Assembly (NCBI RefSeq): GCF_003060825.1
Contig: NZ_CP028922.1
Location: 3,984,501 to 4,048,500, forward strand
Direction of reading: 5' to 3'
Length of the DNA: 64,000 nucleotides
Origin: Paenibacillus sp. CAA11
Lineage (GTDB): Bacteria; Bacillota; Bacilli; Paenibacillales; Paenibacillaceae
Part shown: one piece after another, positions 42,107-50,438 of the stretch
Layout of the letters: every line of letters begins with the position of its first letter
Position numbering within the stretch: position 1 is the stretch's first letter
Notes under the pieces: generated by a model
What the model saw: the letters and a program-made list of their open reading frames with translations, nothing else
Database searches by the model: none
What the model was told of the DNA's origin: nothing
Translations under genes and position numbers: made by a program

Positions 42107-43234
42107 TTATAAATAGTTTCGCTCCAGTTCTTCGAGTGATGACGGCTTGCTAAAATAAAAGCCCTGAGCTTCCTTACAGGCTGTCCCGGTCAAGAAATCA
42201 AGCTGCTCCCGACATTCCACACCCTTCGCTACAACGGAAACTTCCAGCTCATTGGCTGCGGCAATAATCGACTTGACCATGGATTGATGCTTCCGGTCTT
42301 GCTCCAGATTGACAAGCAGCGATTTATCAATCTTCACAAGATCAATCGGCAGCCGCTGGATATAGTTAATGGAGCTGTAGCCGGTCCCGAAGTTATCCAA
42401 AGCCATCCCTGTGCCTAGCTCCTTGAGTGCATACAGAATTTGAAGCACCCGTTCCGAATAGATCGTAATAGATTCCGTGATTTCAAAGTTCACATAAGAT
42501 GAGTCCAGACAGGATTCCTTCAGGATCTGCTTCACTCGGCTGATAAAATCCTCGCTTAAGAGCTGACCTGCGGAGAGATTAATACTGAGCCTGGATGGCG
42601 CTGTTCCGCGGTCCACCAAGGTTTTGAAATGGCGGAAGGCTGTCCGCATTACCCAGTCCCCAATCGGATGAATCATTCCGCTCTGTTCAGCAGCCACCAT
42701 AAAGTCGGCAGCGGTCAGTACAAGGCCGGATCGGTCTCTCCATCTAACAAAAGCCTCGACGCCTGTGACTTGCCCGTTCTTGAGATCGATCTGAGGCTGA
42801 TAGTCAAGGTAGAACTCTTCCCGGCGCAGCGCCTCCTCCAGCCGGTCCAGCAAGCCTTCGCGTTTTCTGCCCATAGGGTTCAAGGGAGCCTTCACTCGCT
42901 GTGTCAATCGCATAGGCTGCTGCTGCAGCGGATCACGGTAGCCCAGTACCAGAATTTCGCAGAGCCTGCGTTGAAGCAAGTGCGGAACAAATAAAACCTG
43001 AACCTGCATTTCTCCCCATACTGTCTTAAGACGAAGCACATGGCTTATGCTGTGCCCGCGGGATAAATGCGGTAGCATCCTTGCCTGCAGTCTGCCCTCC
43101 TTATCCTCAGTACTTACCGTACTGAGCGCATCGGTTAAGGGGCGTCCAACCAGGTCCCCCAACAGATGATAGGCGGCCTCATCCAGCGATTTGATGTCCA
43201 TGCGATAATCGAGCAGCAGTTTGAAGGTCCCCAT
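42107..43234 (-). CDS. EAL-domain protein with substituted catalytic residues
   Basis: 375 residues from the ATG at 43234, seven bases after GGAGG; the frame extends to 43267 without a good ribosome site. A 120-residue N-terminal domain of unknown type is followed by an EAL fold (about 130-375): EAF at 160-162 in place of EAL, NLSAGQL, FEITES, DNFGTGYSS in place of DDFGTGYSS (280-288), KIDKSL, and VVAKGVE where the consensus is AEGVE, so one metal-site glutamate is lysine. E160, the asparagine and the KID lysine remain. It may bind cyclic di-GMP without hydrolysing it. Confidence 0.87.
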   Translation of the reverse strand: MGTFKLLLDYRMDIKSLDEAAYHLLGDLVGRPLTDALSTVSTEDKEGRLQARMLPHLSRGHSISHVLRLKTVWGEMQVQVLFVPHLLQRRLCEILVLGYRDPLQQQPMRLTQRVKAPLNPMGRKREGLLDRLEEALRREEFYLDYQPQIDLKNGQVTGVEAFVRWRDRSGLVLTAADFMVAAEQSGMIHPIGDWVMRTAFRHFKTLVDRGTAPSRLSINLSAGQLLSEDFISRVKQILKESCLDSSYVNFEITESITIYSERVLQILYALKELGTGMALDNFGTGYSSINYIQRLPIDLVKIDKSLLVNLEQDRKHQSMVKSIIAAANELEVSVVAKGVECREQLDFLTGTACKEAQGFYFSKPSSLEELERNYL

Positions 43235-43471
43235 GGTCATTCCTCCGTTAATCAATTTCTTGGCCAATTCGTATTTTATAAGTAATAAGACCTACTGCAC
43301 TTGTATGAATTATGTCTAATATCAAGATACCAACCCCCATATGACATGTAAAATGCCAAATAATTACTTGATCATTATAACTTTTGACCCAGATTCTCAA
43401 AACGAAAAGTTACTGGTGAATCACGCAGGCCGTTTTGCGTGACCACGCAAAAAAAGAAAAACCACACAAAA

Positions 43472-43503
43472 AAGCCCCTTTGACGATATTCATCGGGGCT
43501 TCG
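43472..43503 (-). terminator. Terminator of the DUF4261-like gene
   Basis: AAGCCCC / GGGGCTT stem with a 16-nt loop, followed on the minus strand by TTTTTTGTG. A separate small palindrome, TTTTGCGT-GACC-ACGCAAAA, lies at 43433-43452. Confidence 0.75.
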
Positions 43504-43521
43504 CTTCGTTTATTCCCATCC

Positions 43522-44478
43522 TTAAGTTCTTGGCCCACCTGCATAATAGCCTTCCCCAGGATTCAAATCCAGAACGACCCGGCGGGGCGAAGCGAGAGAA
43601 TACTGGTGCTCGCAGACCCAGCGCTGAGACTCATCCGCTCCAACCGTCTCTCCATCCGATATAATATCCCCCTGGTTATACAGATAATAAGCAATATCCA
43701 TCAGAAGCCCTGCCACGCTGTTGGGGTTCATATTATAAAAGTGACACTGAACATCAGGAATCCCCAACGCTGCAAGCCCGCAGCTGTCCATGACCATCTC
43801 CTGGCGTTCTTCCTCCTGTGAAGGCACATTATACAGCCGAATACTCAAGGCCCCATACAAGGTCTGACCTTCTTCCAAAGCCTGGAGCAGGGCCGCCGGC
43901 TCTACAAGCTTGTCACTGGAGCGCCAATAAATGGCTTCACAAGGTGCTGTCTCTACCAATGCTCGGAGCACGCCCATAAAGAGCTCCAAACGCTCTTGAT
44001 AAGGCAGCCCTCCTGCACATAAATCAGTAAGAATCAGGGAGCTCTCGCACTGTTCAAGCACCGTTTGCGCCTCAGGCCAATGCCATGCCTGCTGAAGAGC
44101 TGCTGCATATTGAGCAGGGTCGGGCCTGCGGGAAGCGGGCATGATAGAGGTTTGCGCAGGCAGCTCCCCTTCCTCATATTGAACCCTATGGTTCAGATGG
44201 AAGAAATGCATAAGGCCGGATGCTTCCTCTTCTTCCTCATTCGGCGTCCATACCGCCGTATTTGCCACCGGCTCGGCAGCTCCCCCTTCATGGTCTTCAA
44301 GATCGGCCGCCGTTTGCGTCCGTCCGGTATATTGCTCGATCTTGGCGAACAGCTCTGTATAATCGATCTCCGGTTTCTGCTTGTACATCAGCTCGGCTAT
44401 ATAGACCGGCGCGAATCCATAATCTTCGGCCTCTTTAGCGCACTGCTCCATTTGGCTATTTTCAAACTCTTCATGCAT
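43522..44478 (-). CDS. DUF4261-like protein of unknown function
   Basis: 318 residues from the ATG at 44478 after GGAGG. No signal peptide or membrane helix. The N-terminal third is acidic (EMEQ-type helices, PNEEEEEASG). The C-terminal two thirds contain SSLILTDLCAGGLPYQERLE, PCEAIYWRSSDKLVEPAALL, LYGALSIRLYNVPSQ, DSCGLAALGIPDVQCHFYNM and a terminal VVLDLNPGEGYYAGGP. The pattern (a tryptophan/serine 'YWRSSDK' core, then 'DVQCHF' and 'DLNPG') reminds me of DUF4261, but I cannot confirm it. No function can be given. It is divergent from lspA. Confidence 0.7.
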   Translation of the reverse strand: MHEEFENSQMEQCAKEAEDYGFAPVYIAELMYKQKPEIDYTELFAKIEQYTGRTQTAADLEDHEGGAAEPVANTAVWTPNEEEEEASGLMHFFHLNHRVQYEEGELPAQTSIMPASRRPDPAQYAAALQQAWHWPEAQTVLEQCESSLILTDLCAGGLPYQERLELFMGVLRALVETAPCEAIYWRSSDKLVEPAALLQALEEGQTLYGALSIRLYNVPSQEEERQEMVMDSCGLAALGIPDVQCHFYNMNPNSVAGLLMDIAYYLYNQGDIISDGETVGADESQRWVCEHQYSLASPRRVVLDLNPGEGYYAGGPRT

Positions 44479-44658
44479 ATTCTTGCCCTCCTTAATCACA
44501 CGTCCCATATTTTAGCATAAGGTACTCCTTCAAAGCCTGAGGCTGTGTGCACAGTTTGACGGTTATGACTGATTCAATTATTATACTTTTAGTAAGTAAG
44601 TAATTATTCTATACCCAAGTGCAAAGTAATTATCCTCATGAAGGAGACATCGCTATCC

Positions 44659-45105
44659 ATGCTATTCTATATTCTTACTCTGCTGGTCATCGCGATAGAT
44701 CAGCTTGCCAAGCTGTGGGTCCGTCTTCATTTGGAGATTGGGGAATCTATCCCGATATGGGACGGTGTCCTTGATTTTACCCGGTATGAGAATCGGGGGA
44801 TTGCCTTCAGTCTTCTTCAAGGCTACGGGCGGTTGTTCGTGCCGGTGGCCATCGCGGTAATCGCGGCGTTGATCTATTGCCGAAGACAGGGCATGCTCCA
44901 TTCTCTGCTCGGCCAGATCGGTGCAGCGCTGCTGGCGGGAGGAGCTGCCGGGAATGCCCTGGACCGGCTGCTCTTTAGCCAGGTTACCGACTTTATTTCC
45001 TTTCGCTCCTCCAGCGGAATTCTGAATCTTGCCGATTACTTCATCCATGCAGGACTTCTGCTTCTGATCGTTCACCTGTTCCTCCCTGAAAAAAAAAGAA
45101 CCTGA
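44659..45105 (+). CDS. lspA: Lipoprotein signal peptidase (signal peptidase II)
   Basis: 148 residues from the ATG at 44659 (MLFYILTLLVIAIDQLAK), which matches the usual N-terminus. An ATG at 44638 is directly followed by AAGGAG, so that copy of AAGGAG is more likely the ribosome site, though its distance (12 bases) is long. Catalytic aspartates lie in GGAAGNALDRLLFSQVTDFI and LNLADYFIHAG. Four membrane helices. It cuts the signal peptide of lipid-modified lipoproteins. It is not beside rluD/pyr genes as in B. subtilis, so it may be a second copy. Confidence 0.9.
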   Translation: MLFYILTLLVIAIDQLAKLWVRLHLEIGESIPIWDGVLDFTRYENRGIAFSLLQGYGRLFVPVAIAVIAALIYCRRQGMLHSLLGQIGAALLAGGAAGNALDRLLFSQVTDFISFRSSSGILNLADYFIHAGLLLLIVHLFLPEKKRT

Positions 45106-45123
45106 CATATTCGTCAGGTTCTT
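45089..45123 (-). terminator. Terminator of the TIR/66-residue operon (also after lspA)
   Basis: AAGAACCTGAC / GTCAGGTTCTT perfect 11-bp stem, followed on the minus strand by nine T residues. It overlaps the lspA stop codon. Confidence 0.88.
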
Positions 45124-45137
45124 CGCTAAGCGGACAT

Positions 45138-45338
45138 TTATGCAAATGATGGCTTGGTGTGATCTACCTTGCCGCTAAGGATCTTTCTATATTCTGCATC
45201 CCCGCCCTCTAAAGATGGGCCGATATAAATTCGAGAAGTCCGCTCTCCAGCGGGTCTCGATACAACCAAGGGGACTATTCCTGATGGGCCTGATCGGTGA
45301 ACGGCGCCCCGTTCCTTCTTACTTCTTCTGCTGCTCAT
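45138..45338 (-). CDS. 66-residue basic protein, translationally coupled to the TIR gene
   Basis: 66 residues. Its ATG overlaps the TIR stop codon (ATGA) and has AGGAGG nine bases upstream. It ends 15 bases before a strong terminator, so it is very likely a real gene. Composition is basic at the N-terminus (MSSRRSKKERGAVHRSG), then GIVPLVVSRPAGERTSRIYI, then GPSLEGGDAEYRKILSG. No signal peptide, membrane helix or known family recognised. The tight coupling suggests equal amounts of both proteins, for example a partner, inhibitor or activator of the TIR enzyme (inference). Confidence 0.75.
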   Translation of the reverse strand: MSSRRSKKERGAVHRSGPSGIVPLVVSRPAGERTSRIYIGPSLEGGDAEYRKILSGKVDHTKPSFA

Positions 45339-46342
45339 GCTGTATCCCCTCCTACTAAATGATTAATAGTCCGAAGCAGATCGCTGTTAAATGCAACGAC
45401 TTCCTTAAGGTTCTGAGGGGTCAACCCGTCATTCCCCGAAAAATGCACAGAAAGTACGTGCTCATCCCCTAAAGGATAGCACAGGATATACACCTGCGCA
45501 ACTTCCATTCGCTGATAAAAATTCCATTCACTTGTCAGGTAAGCCTCGACCACGCTTGGACGGTTTCCTTCCTCCTCTGCCGCTGCAAAGGAATAGAACC
45601 GGCCGCGGCCGACGTTTCCTCCAACCTGAGCAAGCCCTTCAGAACCTTGCACCTGCCAAAATGCCGCGCCAATCACATGGCACTGCTCTGGAGGCTGAAA
45701 AGAAATTCGCACTGCTTCGCTCAAAGCGTTATATTCTTGAGGACCATTCCCAAGGGCATTGATGCGGGTATACTGCCAGAAGAAGTGAAGCACGCTCTGC
45801 TTTTTACGCAGCTCCAGCTTCACGTTCTCCAGCTCTTTAGCAGGATCAGGGAAGAAGCCCTGCTCCCGGATGATCTCCAGCAACTTGCTGCAAGCAAGAT
45901 CTACTGCAGCCGTCATGTTATCATGAGATGCCTCATAGTTCAGCTGAGTGAGCCCGTGAAGGTCCGACATCAGATGATATTCATCTAGGGTCTGACCCAA
46001 TTCCACATTGGCATGCTCTTCAACCGTATCCGGCAGCAGACAAAACACCCGCTTTCTGCGCAGCTTTCCCCAGAACAGGCCAAGCTCAAATTGAGTATTA
46101 TCCCGGGTAACATAATAATATTTACCACGAATCTGCGCAACATCATCAGGAGAAAATATAAAAACGGCAAAATCGCTCTCGTCCAAATTGCGTTCCAAAG
46201 CTTCCATCGTATATTCATTCGCATGAAAGGCATTGGCATACCAGGGAGTGATCTGCGCTTCCCATTTCAATTGCTCATGTACGCCTCGTGCATATTTAAT
46301 AGCTTCTCTCGACGATCCAATAAATAGCTTTGGTTTTCTCAC
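45335..46342 (-). CDS. TIR-like NADase-type protein with a C-terminal GAF-like domain
   Basis: 335 residues from GTG at 46342, which has AGGAG eight bases upstream; the frame reaches 46414 without a ribosome site. Residues 3-145 match the TIR-like (PF10137, CAP12/PycTIR type) nucleotide-binding domain: KLFIGSSREAIKYARGVHEQ, then DFAVFIFSPDDVAQIRGK at 57-74, and RDNTQFELGLFWGKL at 80-94 with the expected catalytic glutamate E86. After a helical linker (about 165-185), residues about 190-325 look like a GAF-type sensor (CHVIGAAFWQVQGSEG; AQVYILCYPLGDEHVLSV). Such TIR domains cleave NAD in antiviral systems. No CD-NTase, cyclase or SMODS gene is nearby. Confidence 0.8.
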   Translation of the reverse strand: MRKPKLFIGSSREAIKYARGVHEQLKWEAQITPWYANAFHANEYTMEALERNLDESDFAVFIFSPDDVAQIRGKYYYVTRDNTQFELGLFWGKLRRKRVFCLLPDTVEEHANVELGQTLDEYHLMSDLHGLTQLNYEASHDNMTAAVDLACSKLLEIIREQGFFPDPAKELENVKLELRKKQSVLHFFWQYTRINALGNGPQEYNALSEAVRISFQPPEQCHVIGAAFWQVQGSEGLAQVGGNVGRGRFYSFAAAEEEGNRPSVVEAYLTSEWNFYQRMEVAQVYILCYPLGDEHVLSVHFSGNDGLTPQNLKEVVAFNSDLLRTINHLVGGDTA

Positions 46343-46377
46343 GGCTTTACTCCTTTTACCATTTTTGCCATTACCTC

Positions 46378-46383
46378 TATTAT
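46378..46383 (-). promoter_or_regulatory. -10 box for the TIR operon
   Basis: TATAAT on the minus strand, 36 bases before the GTG start. The -35 region is weak (TATTCA at 17 bases), so the promoter may need an activator. It shows the TIR gene does not depend on read-through from the chemotaxis receptor. Confidence 0.5.
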
Positions 46384-46447
46384 ACAAACTGCTGATAGGT
46401 ATGAATAGAAGCACATAGCACTAAAAGGAGTGAGCCTATTAGTGTCC

Positions 46448-48502
46448 TTACTCTATTTTAAACTTAGCTGCCGTCTCCGCCAGATCTTTGGTCAGCTGGT
46501 CGATGGTCTGGACCATTTCGGCCAGCTGCTGCACCATATGGGATTGCTCATGCATCGTTGCCGTCACTTCTTCTACAGAGGCAGATACTTCTTCACCAGA
46601 AGCCGACAAATTCTGTGCAGCGTCCAGCATATCGTCTTTATCATGCTTCATTTGTGAGATTTCCTCCGCCATTCCCGCAATTTGGTCGGTGATCTCCAGG
46701 ACATGCTCATGGATCGCCTGGAATGCTTCACGGGTGCGGCTTACGTATTCATCCTGCTGGATAGAAATCTCCCGGATCTCTTGAACGCTATGATAGTTCT
46801 CTTCAACATAGGTCAGATTCTGCTGAATAATCTCATGAATCTTATTGGACTGGGCAGCGCTTTGCTCTGCCAGCTTGCGAATTTCTGAAGCGACCACTGC
46901 AAATCCGCGGCCATGCTCTCCAGCTCTGGCAGCTTCAATAGAAGCATTCAAAGCCAGCAAATTCGTTTGGTTGGAGATTCCGTTGATCGCCTCTGTGATC
47001 AGACCGATATTGTCGGAGCTTTCCTGCAGCTTATGTGTGATGGAGGATATCTTTTGAACTTCCTCTTCGTTCTTCTCTTTATTTCGAATCAGTTCCTCCA
47101 CAACCTCATTCCCGGTATGGAAAACCTCAACAATTCCATCAGCCCGCTCCTTAGCCGAGTGAGCCTTATCGCTCATGGATACAAATTTATCGCCAAAGCT
47201 CGAAAATTTATCCACAATATGCTCGGTATCCCGAGCTTGCGATTCCATTGCCTTGGCAATTTCTGAAGAGGTTGCCGTTGTCTCCGATACGGACTGCGCC
47301 GTCTGTTTGGAGGATTCGTCCAAGCTCTTCGTGCTGGCATTTAGAACAGAGATAGAGTCATTCATGTTGGAAATCAGCTCTTTATTTTGCTTGACCATCA
47401 TATTGAAACTGTCCGCCAAATCCTTAAATTCGCTCTTATACTTGCCCTCTGAAACAACCGTCAAATCTCCGGAAGCCAGCTGTTTGAACAGCTTATTCAG
47501 CCTGATGACCGGGGTAGTAATAGAACGTGAGAGGAAAAAGCCGACAACGATAGCCAAGAGAATGGCAAGGACCGTAATGACAATCAGCTGATTGAGCAAA
47601 CTTACAATGGGTTTCTTAATGTCCTTATAGGAGTCCTGAATGGAAACCGTCCATTCCGAGCCCGGAATCTTGTTATATCTTAATAGGGTATCTCCCTGAG
47701 TAATATTATCTGATAGAATCTTGTCCTGAACCTTAATACTAACCAGAGATTTTGCCCCGTCCGGTATGGTTCCCACCTTGCTTGGATTCATGGAGTTGTA
47801 GAGGACGGTACCGCCGCGGCTAATGATTTCAATGGTTCCTTCATCATTGATATGGATATTATTTAGCTTATCAATAAAGAACTTGGAATCCACAGTTGAA
47901 GCATAAACTCCGATCGTTTTACCGCTTTGGTCCTTAACAGGCTGGGAAAAGACGATCAGTAATGCCCCCGTACTCTTAGATTGGATAGCATCACTGATAA
48001 AGGCTTCGCCTTTCATAGACTTCTGAAAATATTCCCGGTCCGCACGGGAATCTCCCAAGCTGTCCTTATTGCTTCCAGCCACAATCACGCCCTTCGTATC
48101 CAGAAGCAGCAGAGACTGGTTCCCTTGTGTCTGTTCCAGCACCTGTGCCAGCTTATCATTCGCGGCATCAAAATAAGGATTCTTGCTGGAGAAAAATTCA
48201 TCATCCGTCAGCTTACCGGACTCACGCAGCTCCAATGTTTGCCGAAATAATGTCTCCGACGAGATGATATACGACGCCTGCTTCTGAAGCTGCGCCGCTG
48301 TCCATAGCCCCTCACCAATGCGGTCTGTATTGGCTGCGATCTCATCTTTACTTTTCTTAAGCAAAAGATTGGACCCTATCTGATAAGTAGTGACAGACAT
48401 AGCCAATAACACAACAACTACCAGCATAGAAACCAGTAAAGGCAGCTTTATCTTAAGCGACAAATTTCTAAGCCGATTCCCCATAATTTTCACCTGGCTC
48501 AT
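46448..48502 (-). CDS. Methyl-accepting chemotaxis protein with Cache sensor
   Basis: 684 residues. Membrane helix 1 is at about 19-39, an extracellular dCache-type domain at about 45-300 ([41 protein letters not shown]), helix 2 at about 305-327, HAMP at about 328-382, and the signalling coiled coil. The conserved tip reads [36 protein letters not shown]. It should sense an outside small molecule and signal to CheA/CheW. A sigma-D-like promoter lies upstream. Confidence 0.93.
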   Translation of the reverse strand: MSQVKIMGNRLRNLSLKIKLPLLVSMLVVVVLLAMSVTTYQIGSNLLLKKSKDEIAANTDRIGEGLWTAAQLQKQASYIISSETLFRQTLELRESGKLTDDEFFSSKNPYFDAANDKLAQVLEQTQGNQSLLLLDTKGVIVAGSNKDSLGDSRADREYFQKSMKGEAFISDAIQSKSTGALLIVFSQPVKDQSGKTIGVYASTVDSKFFIDKLNNIHINDEGTIEIISRGGTVLYNSMNPSKVGTIPDGAKSLVSIKVQDKILSDNITQGDTLLRYNKIPGSEWTVSIQDSYKDIKKPIVSLLNQLIVITVLAILLAIVVGFFLSRSITTPVIRLNKLFKQLASGDLTVVSEGKYKSEFKDLADSFNMMVKQNKELISNMNDSISVLNASTKSLDESSKQTAQSVSETTATSSEIAKAMESQARDTEHIVDKFSSFGDKFVSMSDKAHSAKERADGIVEVFHTGNEVVEELIRNKEKNEEEVQKISSITHKLQESSDNIGLITEAINGISNQTNLLALNASIEAARAGEHGRGFAVVASEIRKLAEQSAAQSNKIHEIIQQNLTYVEENYHSVQEIREISIQQDEYVSRTREAFQAIHEHVLEITDQIAGMAEEISQMKHDKDDMLDAAQNLSASGEEVSASVEEVTATMHEQSHMVQQLAEMVQTIDQLTKDLAETAAKFKIE

Positions 48503-48543
48503 ATATTCAACCCCCTCATAGATGTCGATACTACCTATGTTGT

Positions 48544-48568
48544 ATATCGGGTTGACGGATTCAATTTA
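48544..48568 (-). promoter_or_regulatory. Sigma-D-like (motility) promoter of the chemotaxis receptor
   Basis: Minus strand TAAA (48565-48568), 13 bases, CCCGATAT (48544-48551), compared with TAAA-N14/16-GCCGATAT. Seven of eight -10 bases match; the spacer is one base shorter than usual. 41 bases before the start codon. Confidence 0.5.
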
Positions 48569-48673
48569 TAAGTGGTATTTCGATCCATTGTCATCATTTG
48601 GCCAATCTCATGCTCTACAGAGATCCATTTTTTAACAAGAATACCTTGACAGGGAAAATTGAGGCTGCATGAC

Positions 48674-49042
48674 TTATTTGTTATTCAGGATGTTATCCTC
48701 CAGAACCAAGCGCTTGTCCCCGTACTCTTTAATAATATGCTGCTCTCCCCAAGTACATAAGCCATCCAGCAAAGGCTGCAGCGTCCAGCCGTATTCTGTA
48801 AGCTCATACTCTACCTTGGGAGGCACCTGGTTGTAGCTGATTCGGTTGACAATTTGGTCCCTTTCAAGCTCTCTAAGCTGCTGGGTGAGCATTTTTTGCG
48901 TAATCGAGGGCATCAGCCTTTTCAGATCACTGGTTCTTTTCTTGCCATGGGTTAGGTGGCATAGGATTACACTTTTCCATTTGCCGCCGATCACTTCAAG
49001 TGTAGCTTCTATAGAGATATTATATTTCTTCTTTATTAACAT
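48674..49042 (-). CDS. HxlR-family regulator
   Basis: 122 residues. Family core SIEATLEVIGGKWKSVILCH, then TSDLKRLMPSITQKMLTQQLRELERD and the wing KVEYELTEYGWTLQPLLDGL. It lacks the N-terminal cysteine (position 6-7) of YodB-type redox sensors; one cysteine is present near 28 and another near 95. It is divergent from an MFS gene and probably controls it through GTAC-rich repeats in the 136-base gap. Confidence 0.88.
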   Translation of the reverse strand: MLIKKKYNISIEATLEVIGGKWKSVILCHLTHGKKRTSDLKRLMPSITQKMLTQQLRELERDQIVNRISYNQVPPKVEYELTEYGWTLQPLLDGLCTWGEQHIIKEYGDKRLVLEDNILNNK

Positions 49043-49073
49043 CGTTCTTCCTCCAGATGTATGGGAACTTTTT

Positions 49074-49103
49074 AGTACCTATAGTACAAAAAAGTACGTA
49101 CTA
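49074..49103. promoter_or_regulatory. GTAC-repeat operator between the HxlR and MFS genes
   Basis: TAGTAC, GTAC, AGTACGTACT: four GTAC cores in 30 bases, with TAGTAC and GTACTA as the outer symmetric arms. Typical of HxlR-family operators built on short inverted repeats. Confidence 0.6.
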
Positions 49104-49178
49104 TTTATTTTTGAAAGATAGACTCATAATAACATGTACCGGCCGGAGAATCACCATACTAGGAGTGAAGAACATAAC

Positions 49179-50366
49179 ATGTCGCTTTATACCCAACGAA
49201 ATCAACTGGCGCTGCTAGCGTTAGCCATCAGTGCATTTGCCATAGGAACTACAGAATTTATCAGTGTCGGTCTTCTCCCCCTGATTGCAGATGATTTCCA
49301 CATCTCAACTTCCCTTGCGGGGTTGACTGTCACCTTATATGCCCTCGGGGTTACCTTCGGGGCTCCTATCCTAACTTCGCTGACCTCAAGTGTTCCAAGA
49401 AAGACGCTGCTGCTTGGGATTATGCTGGTCTTCATCCTCGGCAACAGCCTTGCGGCTCTGTCTCACGGCATCGCCTTGCTGCTCACTGCGCGGGTGATCT
49501 CAGCCTTGTCACACGGCGTGTTCATGTCGATCGGCTCCACCATTGCCGCCGATCTCGTAGCTGAGGATCGCAGAGCGAGCGCGATCTCCATCATGTTCTC
49601 CGGGCTTACGATTGCCACGGTCACCGGGGTTCCGCTGGGCACCTTTATCGGCCAGCAGCTCGGATGGCGTGTAGCCTTCGGAGCCATTGCATTGATCGGC
49701 GTTCTGGCTCTGGCCGCCAATCTTGTTCTGGTTCCCGCCCATTTGCGCAAGGGGAATCGAACAAGTCTTGCGGACCAATGGAAGCTGGTTACCAATGGCC
49801 GGCTGCTGCTGGCTTTTCTGATCACCGCTTTAGGATATGGAGGCACCTTCGTTGTATTCACCTACCTGTCTCCTTTGCTGAATCAGGTAACAGGGTTCAA
49901 GCCGTCAACCACGGCCGTTATTCTGCTTCTGTACGGCATCGCGATCGCCATAGGGAACGTGATTGGAGGCAAGACAGCCAACCGGCAGCTCCTAAAGTCC
50001 CTGCTGTATATTTTCATCGTACAAGCTGCTGTACTGCTTATTCTGTCCTTCACCGCCCCTTATATGGCGGCTGGCCTGATTACCATTTTTGCCATGGGAT
50101 TATTGGCATTTATGAGCGTTCCAGGCTTGCAGGTTTACGTAGTCATCCTGGCCGAACGTTATGCCCCGGGCGCCGTGGATGTCGCCTCGGCCGTTAACAT
50201 CGCCGCCTTTAATGCCGGGATTGCACTGGGTGCTTATTTAGGCGGCATAGTCATGAATCAGCTCGGCGTCATTCATACCGGCTGGGTCGGCGCAGCCATG
50301 GTAGCGGTCGCCGCACTGCTGACCGGCTGGAGCCGAAAGCTGGAGAAGCAGCCTTCCGCGAGTTAA
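49179..50366 (+). CDS. MFS transporter (DHA1 family)
   Basis: 395 residues from the ATG at 49179; AGGAG lies 13 bases upstream, rather far. 12 helices with AIGTTEFISVGLLPLIADDF, the DHA1 AraJ/YdhP-type start, then ARVISALSHGVFMSIGSTIA and VTGVPLGTFIGQQLGWR (motif C-like). It should export drugs or metabolites such as sugars or purine analogues. It is regulated with the divergent HxlR gene. Confidence 0.87.
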   Translation: MSLYTQRNQLALLALAISAFAIGTTEFISVGLLPLIADDFHISTSLAGLTVTLYALGVTFGAPILTSLTSSVPRKTLLLGIMLVFILGNSLAALSHGIALLLTARVISALSHGVFMSIGSTIAADLVAEDRRASAISIMFSGLTIATVTGVPLGTFIGQQLGWRVAFGAIALIGVLALAANLVLVPAHLRKGNRTSLADQWKLVTNGRLLLAFLITALGYGGTFVVFTYLSPLLNQVTGFKPSTTAVILLLYGIAIAIGNVIGGKTANRQLLKSLLYIFIVQAAVLLILSFTAPYMAAGLITIFAMGLLAFMSVPGLQVYVVILAERYAPGAVDVASAVNIAAFNAGIALGAYLGGIVMNQLGVIHTGWVGAAMVAVAALLTGWSRKLEKQPSAS

Positions 50367-50370
50367 TCAT

Positions 50371-50422
50371 TAAAAAATGCTATCCCCTAGGATGAATCTC
50401 ATTTTAGGGATAGCATTTTTTC
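50371..50422. terminator. Bidirectional terminator between the MFS and solute-binding protein genes
   Basis: AAAAAATGCTATCCC / GGGATAGCATTTTTT, 15-bp stem with a loop of about 20 nt; T-runs on both strands. Confidence 0.9.
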
Positions 50423-50438
50423 TTTCAGCGTTAGCTTA

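Noticed and set aside
45138..46342. CBASS or Thoeris system around the TIR gene
   Set aside because: No CD-NTase, SMODS/SAVED, ThsA or ThsB partner gene is present within the neighbouring 5 kb on either side.
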